From NCBI GenBank assembly GCA_016713985.1, contig JADJOD010000013.1, positions 62,001-126,000 on the forward strand: 64,000 nucleotides of DNA, given 5' to 3'. The notes beneath the pieces are model-generated. The model did not search any database. It was not told the DNA's origin and saw nothing but the letters and a program-made list of their open reading frames with translations. A program made the translations under genes and the position numbers. This DNA comes from Lewinellaceae bacterium (GTDB lineage: Bacteria > Bacteroidota > Bacteroidia > Chitinophagales > Saprospiraceae). Positions 26,558-35,779 of this stretch are shown here, piece after piece; the stretch's first letter is position 1, and each line of letters begins with the position of its first letter.

Positions 26558-28343
26558 TTAATCTTTGGCGACATATGCTTTCAAAGCATATATCTTCATC
26601 AAAGAATCCATTTTTATTTTATAAATGATGTTCGCCGGCCCTTTATCGGAGTAGATATATAGGGTATTCGCCGTTATATTATACACGGAGTCGGGAGGTT
26701 GTCGGCCCGGTAGTATTTTTCATACACCCGGGCCGATAAATCCGACATACACCCAACGTCTTTTGAATTGACGCAATCAAAGTATTGCAGGATCAATTTT
26801 TTAGCCCTGTCTTCTTCGCCGGCAATGGTTTTGATCGAATCCAGCTTCTGCTGAATGGTGTCAAATTTCAGGGTAAGTTGCAGTTTTTCGCTTTGCGACC
26901 TGACCACTTCCATTTCGATGGAATCCAGTTTCTTTTTGAGTGTTTCGTTTGCTTCGGCAATTTTTTCGGCAACAATCGGCGTGGAGTAATATTTCAGGTT
27001 GATCTCCCGGGCAATAATGTAAGCGCCAAGGCTAACAATAACGGCGCCCAGCGCCAGCCCGGCTGCTATCAGCCCTCTTTTCACCGCCTTGTTTTTTCTT
27101 TTTCGGGCGGAATTCAACACCGGGTGAACAAATGCGTCGTGCGACAATTCGATATTGTAGCCCATGGAAGCGGAGTATTCCGCCCTTAAAAGCCGGAGGT
27201 CGACTAATTTTTGAACCAGTTTGGTGTCGACGCCAAAATTTTTCAGAACCAGTTTTTCGTGCAGGTTGATCCGCTGGTTATCGGCTTCGAATATCAATCC
27301 CTTTTCTATCAGCCGGGAAGCCTTTTTGCGCTCGCCAATGCTCAGGCGTTTTAAACCGTCTTCGTAAAAATTTTCGTACAACCCTTCGATATCCGGCAAA
27401 TCAGCCACCGTCACATCCGGCATCCCATCGCCGTCGCGGTCTGTTATTTTCCCTTCAATTACCTGTTGTTCAACATTTTGTGCGAGTATTTGAAGCTGAA
27501 ACGATTCGATACCCGCCTCCCGCCCGTGTTTGCCGGACGATAGCCGGGCAATGGCGCTCTGAAGCGCGTCGGGGGTCCAACGGAAAAGCGCCGACGCAAA
27601 TTCCGCATCAGCCGGCGACAGTTGGGCAGGCATTTCCAGTGCCTCACAAGCCTGTTTGGACTGGAGCGGGCGAAGTTCATAACGTTTGTGCAGGATGGCC
27701 GGGAGCTGGTCTTTGAGTCGGTCCAGCTCGCTCAGTTTGTCGGAACGTATGGAAAAAACAACTTTTACGTCCAGTCTTTGAGTCATCCATTTCACCTGAT
27801 CTGCCGTATGATCGTCTTCGTTGTGCTCCAGGTAATCCGGTATATCGGCGTATAAAAGTTCTGCCAGTTGCGTTTTAAATTCATCACGTTGTTGCTCCGG
27901 GAAGGAAAAAAACTCTTCAAACTGGTCAAAAATCAGCACAAAAACCTGGGTTGGCTCCTGCTGCCGTTTTTTCAGTTCTCCCCAAATGGTGGGCGGAAGG
28001 TATTGCCTGCCTTCTATCTCGGGCAAGGATTGGTCGAGACCAACCCGGATCCGATCGAGCCAACGGGTATTCCGGTGTTCGTCCCACGTATACAGTCGAA
28101 TATTTACGGGCACATATTCCCATTTACCCGCCCTGCCGGCATTTTTGAGGTCGGGAACCAGGCCCGCATGAAGCAGAGAGGATTTGCCGTAGCCCGATTT
28201 GCCGAACAGTACCGTCAATTTTTCCAGGAGAATGAGCGACAGGAGGTTCTCCCGGTCTTCGCTGCGGCCAAAAAAAGGTGCTCTTGCTCAACCGTAAACG
28301 GCTGAACACCCGGGTAGCGATATTTTTTACTGATACTGAGCAC
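26558..28343 (-). CDS. nSTAND1-type signalling ATPase with membrane helix (two frame breaks)
   Basis: Corrected length about 595 aa. It starts at GTG 28343, 13 bases after the SIR2-like stop, with YRYPGVQPFTVEQEHLF, the usual nSTAND opening. A seven-A run at 28270-28276 lacks one base, so FFGRSEDRENLL falls in the next frame. Walker A is LFGKSGYGKSSLLHAG, Walker B VFVLIFDQFEEFF. A winged-helix-like part, a membrane helix (LIAAGLALGAVIVSLGAYII) and a coiled coil follow. Near 26695 another missing base diverts the end: in the next frame it continues as PPDSVYNITANTLYIY and on to AYVAKD, stop 26558. STAND ATPases couple sensing to effector activation. The only long uninterrupted frame is 26674-28218. 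Confidence 0.8.
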
Positions 28344-28356
28344 TTTACAGTGTATG

Positions 28357-29568
28357 TTACACTAAAGATGGTTCGGGAGCGGAAAGTTGAGCGGCATAAG
28401 TCAGTACGGTATATCGTATCTTGTTGATCTCTACCTGCAGATCGCGCTGGTCTTCACGTTTCTCCTGATAATTTACTTTCCAGTTGTTATACCGGGCCCG
28501 GAGGTGGGGCAGGTCGATCTGTTTTTCCACACTTCCGATGTGTGCTTCGATCAAATCCAGCGCTTCGTCCAGCTTCGATTGTTCGACCAGCATCCGAACC
28601 TGTGTTTCTGTAGGGCTGGCCGGGGTTAATACCGGCCGCAACACGCCTGCTTTTTTACAGGCATCACAAAGGGCATCAAAATCGCTGCGGTTGGGGGCAA
28701 TGTGTGTCAGATTGAACTGGTTAAGGATAAATTCTGCGGAGTCGTCGCTGATCTTGCTCAGAATGGACAGGTTTTGGTTACTGTTGGTGTATGCATTATT
28801 GTCCAGCCAATTGATATAATGCAAAAACAGCTGAAAATACCAGCGTTCCAGCTGAAACCCCATTAGAATATAGGTGTCGGCTTCTTTCAGTTTTCTGCCC
28901 AGCCATACCGGGATTTCATCCGAATTGCTCAGCAGTTTGATCAGCAGCTGAAAAAGGTCGAAAAAGTCCAGAACGGGGGAGTCCAGTTTTTCAAATATGT
29001 TGCCGCAGAGGTTGTAAATCAACGGGTTGGATGCCGTGGGTTCGCTGATGATTTTATCCTGTGGTTTGTTGTTGTTGTACGGGGAACAAAAATCGAATTG
29101 TGGCGTAATCCTGCTGTACCGGATAAACGCTTCGTAAACAGCCCTGTCGGGTGACAAAGAAAGGATAACGGGAAATGGAACGGATACAATTTGCCGCAGC
29201 AGTTCTTCATCCGGCAGCCACTGGTTGTCCCGCGCTGCATCTCTGACGGCTTTCCTGGCGGCTTTTTTACTCATTTCGTCCCGAAACAGGAAAAGGTTGT
29301 CTTTTTCGTAGTAGTAATTGATACTTATATCCGGGTTGTTTTTGATGTATTCCCGCGATACCTGGCTGAATGTCATTTCAATACCGGCATATTGAGTCCC
29401 CTGACTGCCGGCAGGGTACAAGGGTATGGAATCCGGGCCAAGCACCAATACGGCTTCTCCGTCGGCGATACTTTTTGCAACGGAATCCCAGTTTACCGTG
29501 GATTCGTTCCGGGCGTTTTGTTTTTGTTGGACGATCACTTCCTTTGTATTTTTGGTTTTCCGATACAA
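28357..29568 (-). CDS. SIR2-like domain protein with C-terminal effector-associated domain
   Basis: 403 aa. Residues about 25-260 show a divergent SIR2-like fold: AVLVLGPDSIPLYPAG (nucleotide loop), PVILSLSPDRAVYEAF, NPLIYNLCGNIFEKLD and YILMGFQLERWYFQLFLHYI. The catalytic-type Asn (usually TNYD) and His (usually HGD) are replaced by Ser and Cys, so NAD hydrolysis is doubtful. The last 70 residues (LVEQSKLDEALDLIEAH, ARYNNWKVNYQ, INKIRYTVLTYAAQ) resemble EAD11, which docks partner proteins. The start is TTG at 29568, or GTG at 29538. Paired with the STAND ATPase; the two form a probable conflict (anti-phage) system. Confidence 0.68.
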   Translation of the reverse strand: MYRKTKNTKEVIVQQKQNARNESTVNWDSVAKSIADGEAVLVLGPDSIPLYPAGSQGTQYAGIEMTFSQVSREYIKNNPDISINYYYEKDNLFLFRDEMSKKAARKAVRDAARDNQWLPDEELLRQIVSVPFPVILSLSPDRAVYEAFIRYSRITPQFDFCSPYNNNKPQDKIISEPTASNPLIYNLCGNIFEKLDSPVLDFFDLFQLLIKLLSNSDEIPVWLGRKLKEADTYILMGFQLERWYFQLFLHYINWLDNNAYTNSNQNLSILSKISDDSAEFILNQFNLTHIAPNRSDFDALCDACKKAGVLRPVLTPASPTETQVRMLVEQSKLDEALDLIEAHIGSVEKQIDLPHLRARYNNWKVNYQEKREDQRDLQVEINKIRYTVLTYAAQLSAPEPSLV

Positions 29569-29712
29569 GTACCGGCCCCGAAATCGCTATTTTGCAATTT
29601 CAGGGTCGGACAAACTTTCATAATGCGAACAAAGTAAATTGGCCATACGGTAACCTGCAATAACCCCGCAAAGACAATATTTATACCAATTCCGCCACAC
29701 AGCAACAGACAC

Positions 29713-30054
29713 ATGAACTACAACGGCAAAACCTTCCGCCCCGTCACCAATACTAAAAACGGTGAAGTATCGGGCGACACGATCTTTTATTACCGGCAAA
29801 CAGGCAATATCGTCACGGCAGAATACCGTGGCGGGCAGGTCGTCAGCGGGCATCTCATCGCACTTGTGGATGAAAGCGGCTGCCTCGATATGCGCTACCA
29901 CCACGTCAACAACAAGGGTGAATTACAAACGGGTATCTGCCGCTCCGAGCCCGAATACCTGCCCGACGGGCGTATCCGCCTGCACGAAACCTGGCGCTGG
30001 ACGAGTGGCGACGGTTCCGGCGGGGCGTCGGTGGTGGAGGAGGATAGGGAGTAA
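29713..30054 (+). CDS. Small conserved protein, 113 aa
   Basis: The sequence (MNYNGKTFRPVTNTKNGEVS, FYYRQTGNIVTAEYRGGQVV, LDMRYHHVNNKGELQTGICR, LHETWRWTSGDGSG) matches a well-spread family of about 110-residue proteins sometimes named N-acetylglutamate synthase-like without functional support. It is all-beta, with Gly-rich turns, soluble and complete. It is divergent from the SIR2-like gene and convergent with the membrane gene at 30092. Function unknown. Confidence 0.8.
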   Translation: MNYNGKTFRPVTNTKNGEVSGDTIFYYRQTGNIVTAEYRGGQVVSGHLIALVDESGCLDMRYHHVNNKGELQTGICRSEPEYLPDGRIRLHETWRWTSGDGSGGASVVEEDRE

Positions 30055-30091
30055 CAGGTCATTCAACGTCACTAAGAAGTTGTTTGAGTGG

Positions 30092-30811
30092 TTAAAACCC
30101 GGCTAAATATTCAATCAGGGTGTCCAGGACGGCAAACAGGTGACTTGCCAGGATGATTGCAACGATACTGATGACAACGGCGAGGCCGGATTTTTCCAGC
30201 CCAAAAATGCTTTTTGCAACATAGGCGCCTGCTACAGATACCATGGTAATAAAGGCAAGGAGGAGCATCAAAGCGGTATTTATATGGTCCAGCGTACTGC
30301 TGTACTTTTCACAATCTGTTTCGGCTTTTTTTATTTGGGATTTTACGATCCGGCCGCTGGAAAACCACAATTTGATAAACCAGCAATTGCTGCGTTTCCG
30401 GTTATCTGCGATAAATTGTTGCAGGCTGTTGAACTCAACGATAACATATCCTCCGAGGGGGTCTTTATAGGTGTGAAGAGCGCCGACAACCGTTGTTCGA
30501 TTATTCCTATAACTCCTTGTTTTTGAGGCATTTCCGGCATTCCAGTATTTATTCAGCAACGTATCCCATTTGATGGAATAATGGGATATTTCTTTTAAAC
30601 GTTTGCGGTAGATGCCCCCTTCCGTATTGGCAAAACTGTCGAGATACCCAAGCAATTTAATACACTGACTTTCTTCCTGGCACCTGGGTTTCGGGTTGAA
30701 TTTCACCCCGCTTCCGAAATACCACGACAAGTGGGTATGCGCCTGCTCGGCCGGCAAAAAATAGATCACAACGATCAGGGCAAGCGGCAATGCAACAAGG
30801 AAGTTTTTCAT
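30092..30811 (-). CDS. Membrane protein of unknown function, 239 aa
   Basis: Starting at MKNFLVALPLALIVVIYFLP (30811), it has an N-terminal signal or membrane helix, a Cys-containing soluble part of about 150 residues (KPRCQEESQCIKLLGYLDSF, GGYVIVEFNSLQQFIADN), and two C-terminal membrane helices (LMLLLAFITMVSVAGAYVA and GLAVVISIVAIILASHLFAV). No family recognised. A start further upstream (30919) would have to pass through the repeat-rich spacer and is less likely. It lies two genes from the STAND/SIR2-like pair. Confidence 0.68.
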   Translation of the reverse strand: MKNFLVALPLALIVVIYFLPAEQAHTHLSWYFGSGVKFNPKPRCQEESQCIKLLGYLDSFANTEGGIYRKRLKEISHYSIKWDTLLNKYWNAGNASKTRSYRNNRTTVVGALHTYKDPLGGYVIVEFNSLQQFIADNRKRSNCWFIKLWFSSGRIVKSQIKKAETDCEKYSSTLDHINTALMLLLAFITMVSVAGAYVAKSIFGLEKSGLAVVISIVAIILASHLFAVLDTLIEYLAGF

Positions 30812-31076
30812 TGCTATGGATGTTAAGTGCCACAAAAAAACAAACCCCCGTTGCCGGCATATCGCCGAAAACAGGGGCCTGGTTACTTCAGCCTGATTAC
30901 TGTTGAAGTCTGCCGGCAAACCGGCATTCCGTTAATTCCCGAATTCTGCAAACCGGCCGAAATTCCGCCAATTCTTAAATTCTGTAAATTCTGATCCGTG
31001 TTCATTGTTGCAGGGCTACCTCGTTGGACCTCCAAAACTATACAATCAACAGCATAATTGCAAGCCCTGCGCCATT

Positions 31077-33014
31077 TTACATATTAAACACCTTCAAGGT
31101 GCTTTTATTCGCATAATACACCCGTTTTTCGATTTCATCCACTTGGTACAGCGGGCGGGCATTGTCAAAAATGAGTTTGTCCGTTTCTTCGCCGGAGTCC
31201 TTGTTCACCTCGATCAACATTTTTTCCGCGTCGTCGCCCGACTTTTCTTTTGTAAAATAATAAGCGAAGTCGCGGGTAAGCCGGAACGCCTCAAACCGCA
31301 CGGGCGGGATCATGGAGGAAGCGTCGTTCAACACGACAGCCGTGTTCATTTGCCGGTTGGCGCGGCGGATCTCGGTATCACCCGAACCCGGCGGCATCAT
31401 CCCGAATGTGGAACCGACCGCTTTAGTGCCGCCCATACCTGCGTTGGTCACCCCGCTGGTAACCGCAACAGCACTTCCAACAGCCATTCCGAAACGCGCC
31501 GCATTGGCCAGAAACGCTTTGGAATCGAAAGGTTTTTTGTAAAATTTGTGTTTTGCCGTGCCGTTTTCGGCATCAAAGACCACAAACTCTTGCTGGCTGG
31601 ACAGGAAATAACTTTTTTCACGAATTTCGAGGGTGTGGAATTCGGCGGCGTTTTCAAACGGCACCTTTACTTCCAGCGCCACTTTCGGGTTTTTATCCGG
31701 ATTGATCATCACGAGGCGCTGGCCGGTCAGGATAATCAGGTTTTTGTAGTTGGGATCGTAAGCGACACGGGCGGCCGCATTGAGCCCCATTTTCCAGCGT
31801 TTCATGCCGGAACCTTTGGCCGGGGTAAAAAAAGCGCCTTCTGTCGTCACCAGCACGTCGCCTTTGGCGTAGGAGTAACGATCGACGCCGCCTTCTTCGG
31901 GCATTTCTTCCGCTTCACCGTCTTCGGATTCTTTCACCTGCGCCTTTTTCCAGAGCTCTTTGCCTTCTTTGCTGAGTTGCATGGTTTTGTAACCTGAATT
32001 GAACGTGATCAGGTAGCCCTCGTTATTGGGCAGTATTTCGGTGATACGCCGCCCTTCAAAATCCCGTTTCCAGAGTTTTTCGCCGGTGGCGTAGTTGTAC
32101 AGGTTGCAACCTTTTTTGTGCACGACGGTGAGAAAGTCGGGGTGCGTATCCATCCAGCGAATCTTTTCTTCGGCTTCAATCGGGTCTTTCCAGGCTTCTT
32201 TGCCGGTAAGCAGGTCGTAGGCGGTCAATTTTTTGCTTCTGAGCTTAGCGCCGGTGCCGGCCAGCGCCAGCGCCATCAGGCCACCGCTTTCCGCTTCGAT
32301 CACCAGTACGTTTTTGCCGTCGGGACTGAGTTGTATTTCCGCCGGTTCGGCTTTCTGGACCCAGAGCAGGTTGCCGCTGCCGCTTTCTATGCAGGCGACA
32401 TTTTTTTTGTGGGTATACAAAAGATGTTTGCCCGGGGTAAGCATTGTTGTGTTGACGGGCACTTCGATACTTTCTTCGACGGGTTCGTTTTCAGACTCTG
32501 ATTTCAGTGTGATACCGCCCGATTTCATCACGTCCGTTTTCCACAATACCTTGTTGTCGGTCATGGCCACGAGATAAAGCCGCAATTTTCCATCGGCTTT
32601 TGTGCGCACAAGCAGGCTGTTGAGCGAGGGGATGATCTCGTAATCCTCCACACGTTTGTAGCCTTCTTTTTCCTTGTCAATCAGTACCTGGCCGGTGCGG
32701 CTGTCCATCAGGTTGTGGCGGATGAGTACATAAGGCGTGCCGGCCATGTTGTAAAAGTCGGTGCCCGTTTCGATGATCCCCGACATCGCCTTGTCGCCGG
32801 AGCGATCGGCTGTCCAGATGATTTTTTTTGCCGCAGGGTCGATTCCCATGTAGGCTTTTTCCGTCTGGACGATGGGCACACCCGTCAGGTGTTGAAAAAT
32901 AATGCCCTGGGCGTTGCCGGTGAGTTCGAGCGACCAGTCGGCCTGGCGTTGAGCATGGAGTTGGGAGGCGGCGCAGAGACACAGCGCCGTGACGAGAATT
33001 AAGGGTAAGCGCAT
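31077..33014 (-). CDS. Exported PQQ-type beta-propeller repeat protein
   Basis: 645 aa with a signal peptide (MRLPLILVTALCLCAASQLH). The repeats are of the PQQ/BamB type: each blade has a strand with D or N, an LLWVQ or KLWKRD ending, and phrases such as YDLLTGKEAWKDPIEAEEKI and LYNYATGEKLWKRDFEGRRI. It probably folds as a propeller in the periplasm or at the outer membrane. No haem or PQQ catalytic residues can be assigned, and a dehydrogenase is unlikely. It is preceded by the best promoter in the window. Single gene. Confidence 0.83.
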   Translation of the reverse strand: MRLPLILVTALCLCAASQLHAQRQADWSLELTGNAQGIIFQHLTGVPIVQTEKAYMGIDPAAKKIIWTADRSGDKAMSGIIETGTDFYNMAGTPYVLIRHNLMDSRTGQVLIDKEKEGYKRVEDYEIIPSLNSLLVRTKADGKLRLYLVAMTDNKVLWKTDVMKSGGITLKSESENEPVEESIEVPVNTTMLTPGKHLLYTHKKNVACIESGSGNLLWVQKAEPAEIQLSPDGKNVLVIEAESGGLMALALAGTGAKLRSKKLTAYDLLTGKEAWKDPIEAEEKIRWMDTHPDFLTVVHKKGCNLYNYATGEKLWKRDFEGRRITEILPNNEGYLITFNSGYKTMQLSKEGKELWKKAQVKESEDGEAEEMPEEGGVDRYSYAKGDVLVTTEGAFFTPAKGSGMKRWKMGLNAAARVAYDPNYKNLIILTGQRLVMINPDKNPKVALEVKVPFENAAEFHTLEIREKSYFLSSQQEFVVFDAENGTAKHKFYKKPFDSKAFLANAARFGMAVGSAVAVTSGVTNAGMGGTKAVGSTFGMMPPGSGDTEIRRANRQMNTAVVLNDASSMIPPVRFEAFRLTRDFAYYFTKEKSGDDAEKMLIEVNKDSGEETDKLIFDNARPLYQVDEIEKRVYYANKSTLKVFNM

Positions 33015-33383
33015 AATAATGGGTAAAGTTGGTTAATGATGTGAAAATTTGGGTTGGTTGAAGCGACGCAGTTGTTTAAATCAACTACGTCGAACGTTGT
33101 GTCAAATATACAAATTGTTACAATTACAGCAAAGGTTTCGGGCAGGTTTTTTCAAAAAAAATGATTCTTTTATTTTTTATTATTCGGTATTAATAAATTG
33201 TTTATTAACATAATACAGGGTGTATTATAATTACATATATAATTATCTCTCCGCCTTTCTTTAAGCGTCTGATCCTGCCTTGAACAATCCTTTTGTTTTT
33301 GAATTAACAAGAATTGTTTTAATTAAAAATAAACGGGGCGGGATAATGGACGGCGTGTTTTTGGGCTTGGTATCCACAGATTT
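33015..33383. other. AT-rich intergenic region (369 bases)
   Basis: Apart from the promoter of the propeller gene at 33103-33132, it is AT-rich sequence with no open reading frame I can support. A short T/A run at 33170-33240 is the AT peak; no RNA gene was recognised. Confidence 0.5.
33103..33132 (-). promoter_or_regulatory. Bacteroidota promoter of the propeller gene
   Basis: Minus strand: TTG (33130-33132), 19 bases, TATATTTG (33103-33110), an exact consensus match 89 bases before the start at 33014. Confidence 0.75.
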
Positions 33384-34694
33384 TTAATCGTTGCCGGGTG
33401 TGGCGCCATCGCCGTTCGCCTGCATTTTTGTGATCAGCACTTTGTCAATTTTACTTTTATCCATGTCCATGATTTCAAACCGGTAACCTTCCGTTTCCAT
33501 CACGTCGCCGGCCCTGGGAATTTCGCTTAGTTTATACAGGATAAAACCGGCCAGGGTGGAATAATCGACGTCTTCAAAATCAAATTCCTTCAGGGAAATC
33601 ATTTCCCGCAACTCGTCGATGGGGATGGTACCGTCTACCAGCAGGCTGCCGTCTTCACGCGTCACGATGGCGGGACCTTCCTTGTCGTCGAGATCCGGCA
33701 GGGCGCCGAAGATGTTTTCTGTGAGGTCGTGCAGGGTAATGATCCCCTGTGTGGAGCCGTATTCGTCCACCACCACTGCGAAGTAATTGCGCTCCTTGCG
33801 GAAACGTTCGAGAATTTTGAGTGCGTTCATCGTTTCGGGCACATACAAGGGCTGTGTGACGATCTGCCGGAGGTCGAAACCCGGCTTTTTGTGGTGATCC
33901 ACGTAATCGCGCAGTTTTACCACACCGAGGATGTTTTCGATCGTGTCGTCGCATACCAGAAATTTGGTATAGCCGCTTTCATAAACGATGAGGTCGTTTT
34001 CGGCAAGCGGCGCATGTACATCGAGCCATTCCACCACATTGCGGTGCGTCATGATCGTATAGGCGTCCCGGTCGGCAAACCGGAGTATATTCTGGATAAA
34101 TTCGCTTTCTTTCGGCTCCAGCACCCCCTGCTGGTTGGCCATTTTTACCAATAACTTGATTTCTTCTTCCGAAACACTTTGCTGTTCGTTGGGTTTGATG
34201 AACAACAAACGCATAAACAACTTCGTCGACCAGCTCAGGAATACCGAAATCGGCCCGGTGATCCGGGTAATAAAATTCATGGCGGGCGCAAAAGCGATGG
34301 CCAGCCAGTCGGCGTATTGAATGGCGATGTATTTCGGCGCGAGTTCACCGACGATGAGTGAAAAGTAGGTAATGACCGTAACCACGATCGAAAGAGATAC
34401 CTGTTCGGCGTATGGCGCCAGCGCCGGCACGAGGGAAATCAGCGGTTCGAGGTGTTTCCCAATGGCTACCCCGGCGTAGGCGCCTTCCACAATGCTGATG
34501 AGTGTGATGCCGATCTGCATGGCAGAAAGGTAATTGTCGATATTATCGAGCAGGTTGAGCGCAATGGCGGCGTTGGCGCTTCCCTTCATTTTTTCACTTT
34601 CTAAGCGGGAGCGTTTGGCCGTAAGAAGGGCTATTTCGCCCAGCACGAGAAACCCGTGCAGGACTATGAGGACTATTACGATGATTATTTCCAT
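33384..34694 (-). CDS. CNNM/CBS/CorC_HlyC-domain membrane protein
   Basis: 436 aa. Order: CNNM transmembrane domain (about 1-190, starting MEIIIVIVLIVLHGFLVLGE), a tandem CBS pair (about 205-330; TIMTHRNVVEWLDV, FLVCDDTIENILGVVKLRDY, FAVVVDEYGSTQGIITLHDL) and a CorC_HlyC domain at the C-terminus (about 345-425, SLLVDGTIPIDELREM). Members are magnesium or cobalt transporters or their regulators; the name haemolysin is historical. Inner membrane. Complete; last residues GDGATPGND. Confidence 0.92.
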   Translation of the reverse strand: MEIIIVIVLIVLHGFLVLGEIALLTAKRSRLESEKMKGSANAAIALNLLDNIDNYLSAMQIGITLISIVEGAYAGVAIGKHLEPLISLVPALAPYAEQVSLSIVVTVITYFSLIVGELAPKYIAIQYADWLAIAFAPAMNFITRITGPISVFLSWSTKLFMRLLFIKPNEQQSVSEEEIKLLVKMANQQGVLEPKESEFIQNILRFADRDAYTIMTHRNVVEWLDVHAPLAENDLIVYESGYTKFLVCDDTIENILGVVKLRDYVDHHKKPGFDLRQIVTQPLYVPETMNALKILERFRKERNYFAVVVDEYGSTQGIITLHDLTENIFGALPDLDDKEGPAIVTREDGSLLVDGTIPIDELREMISLKEFDFEDVDYSTLAGFILYKLSEIPRAGDVMETEGYRFEIMDMDKSKIDKVLITKMQANGDGATPGND

Positions 34695-34815
34695 GAAAAA
34701 TTGCCGGCGCCACCGGATAGTTGGTTGTTTCGATGTGCGTGTCGGGCGGCGTAGCGGACGTAAATTTCGTTGAAATTAGAAAAACGAAGCGCACAACATT
34801 GTTTGGTAAAGGGGG

Positions 34816-34847
34816 CAAAATTACCGCATTTGCCAAATTAATCACAA
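34816..34847 (-). promoter_or_regulatory. Bacteroidota promoter of the CNNM/CBS gene
   Basis: Minus strand: TTG (34845-34847), 21 bases, TAATTTTG (34816-34823). The start codon is about 120 bases downstream, so the leader is long. Confidence 0.55.
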
Positions 34848-34905
34848 GACGGAGTTAAAAACATTGCCGTTCACCGTTAAAATCTGTTAAAAGTGAAAAA
34901 AATTT

Positions 34906-34935
34906 TTGGTTGAATGCAATATCTGTCTACTTTTG
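34906..34935 (+). promoter_or_regulatory. Bacteroidota promoter of the 35057 sigma-factor gene
   Basis: TTG (34906-34908), 19 bases, TACTTTTG (34928-34935), exact consensus. The leader before 35057 is about 115 bases; nothing recognised in it. Confidence 0.7.
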
Positions 34936-35056
34936 GCCACGCGAATACTGCATCGCATCTGTTTTTCACACCAACTCAACAGCATCTGCTTATAGATTAT
35001 AACTTGTACACCGCTTAAATTCTGAATAATTTAACTGGTAAAACAGCAAAATCCGT

Positions 35057-35647
35057 TTGCTCATGCAAGTTATACCGATGCTTAACGATCAGGAACTGAT
35101 CGCACGTTACGTCGATGGCGACGAACATTCTTTCGAAATCCTCCTCTCTCGCTACAAAGCGAAAATTTACACCTCTATTTACCTCTTTGTAAAAGATCAG
35201 GCACTTGCCGAAGATATCTTTCAGGAGGTCTTCATCAAAATCATTGACACCCTCCGCAGGGGCAAGTACAACCACGAAGGCAAATTCGTGCAGTGGGCCA
35301 TGCGTATCGCGTACAACATGTGTGTGGACTACCACCGCCGCCACAAGCGCCGCGCACACATCAACCCGTCCGAAGACTTCGATATCTTCGACGTGTTGCG
35401 CCTGAGCGACGACGGCCCCGACACACTCATCATGCGCAGCGAAACCCACAACCGCATCCGCCACCTCGTGGATGCACTTCCGCCCGAACAGCGCGAAGTG
35501 GTGATTCTGCGTCACTATGCCGACATGAGCTTTAAAGAAATCGCTTCGCTCACCCGCGTAAGCATCAATACTGCCCTCGGCCGTATGCGCTACGCCCTCA
35601 TCAACATTCGCAAGATGATGGCCGAACGTGAGGTTGTGCTGCAATAA
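35057..35647 (+). CDS. RNA polymerase sigma factor, ECF family
   Basis: 196 aa. Region 2: YVDGDEHSFEILLSRYKAKI, YLFVKDQALAEDIFQEVFIK, FVQWAMRIAYNMCVDYHRRH. Region 4: VDALPPEQREVVILRHYADM, FKEIASLTRVSINTALGRMR. Met8 (35078) is a possible alternative start, with the family domain beginning just after it. No anti-sigma gene is adjacent; the next gene is convergent. The consensus promoter upstream suggests housekeeping-level transcription. Confidence 0.9.
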   Translation: MLMQVIPMLNDQELIARYVDGDEHSFEILLSRYKAKIYTSIYLFVKDQALAEDIFQEVFIKIIDTLRRGKYNHEGKFVQWAMRIAYNMCVDYHRRHKRRAHINPSEDFDIFDVLRLSDDGPDTLIMRSETHNRIRHLVDALPPEQREVVILRHYADMSFKEIASLTRVSINTALGRMRYALINIRKMMAEREVVLQ

Positions 35648-35670
35648 GGCAACCATGAAAACGAATTAAA

Positions 35671-35706
35671 AAACCCTCCGGGCACTTCAGGCCGCCCGGA
35701 GGGTTT
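35671..35706 (+). terminator. Rho-independent terminator after the sigma-factor gene
   Basis: Arms AAACCCTCCGGGC (35671-35683) and GCCCGGAGGGTTT (35694-35706) pair perfectly and are followed by a T run. Confidence 0.9.
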
Positions 35707-35726
35707 CGTTTTTCAATACCGCCCGG

Positions 35727-35767
35727 TCGTATTGATAGTCTCATTTGAAATGAGACTATCAATACGA
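35727..35767. repeat. 41-bp palindrome between convergent genes
   Basis: Arms of 20 bases (35727-35746 and 35748-35767) are perfect complements around a single G at 35747. It lies 13 bases before the stop of the M4 protease and may be its terminator, though the loop is too small for a usual hairpin. Confidence 0.8.
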
Positions 35768-35779
35768 TCTTTTTCATTT

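Noticed and set aside
26674..28218. STAND ATPase as a short protein starting at TTG 28218
   Set aside because: That start lacks the conserved opening (YPGVQPF, FFGR), which is present in the adjacent frame just upstream.
30905..30995. AATTCTG/AAACCGGC short motifs as another repeat family
   Set aside because: Only loosely repeated over 90 bases; no unit with three clear copies.
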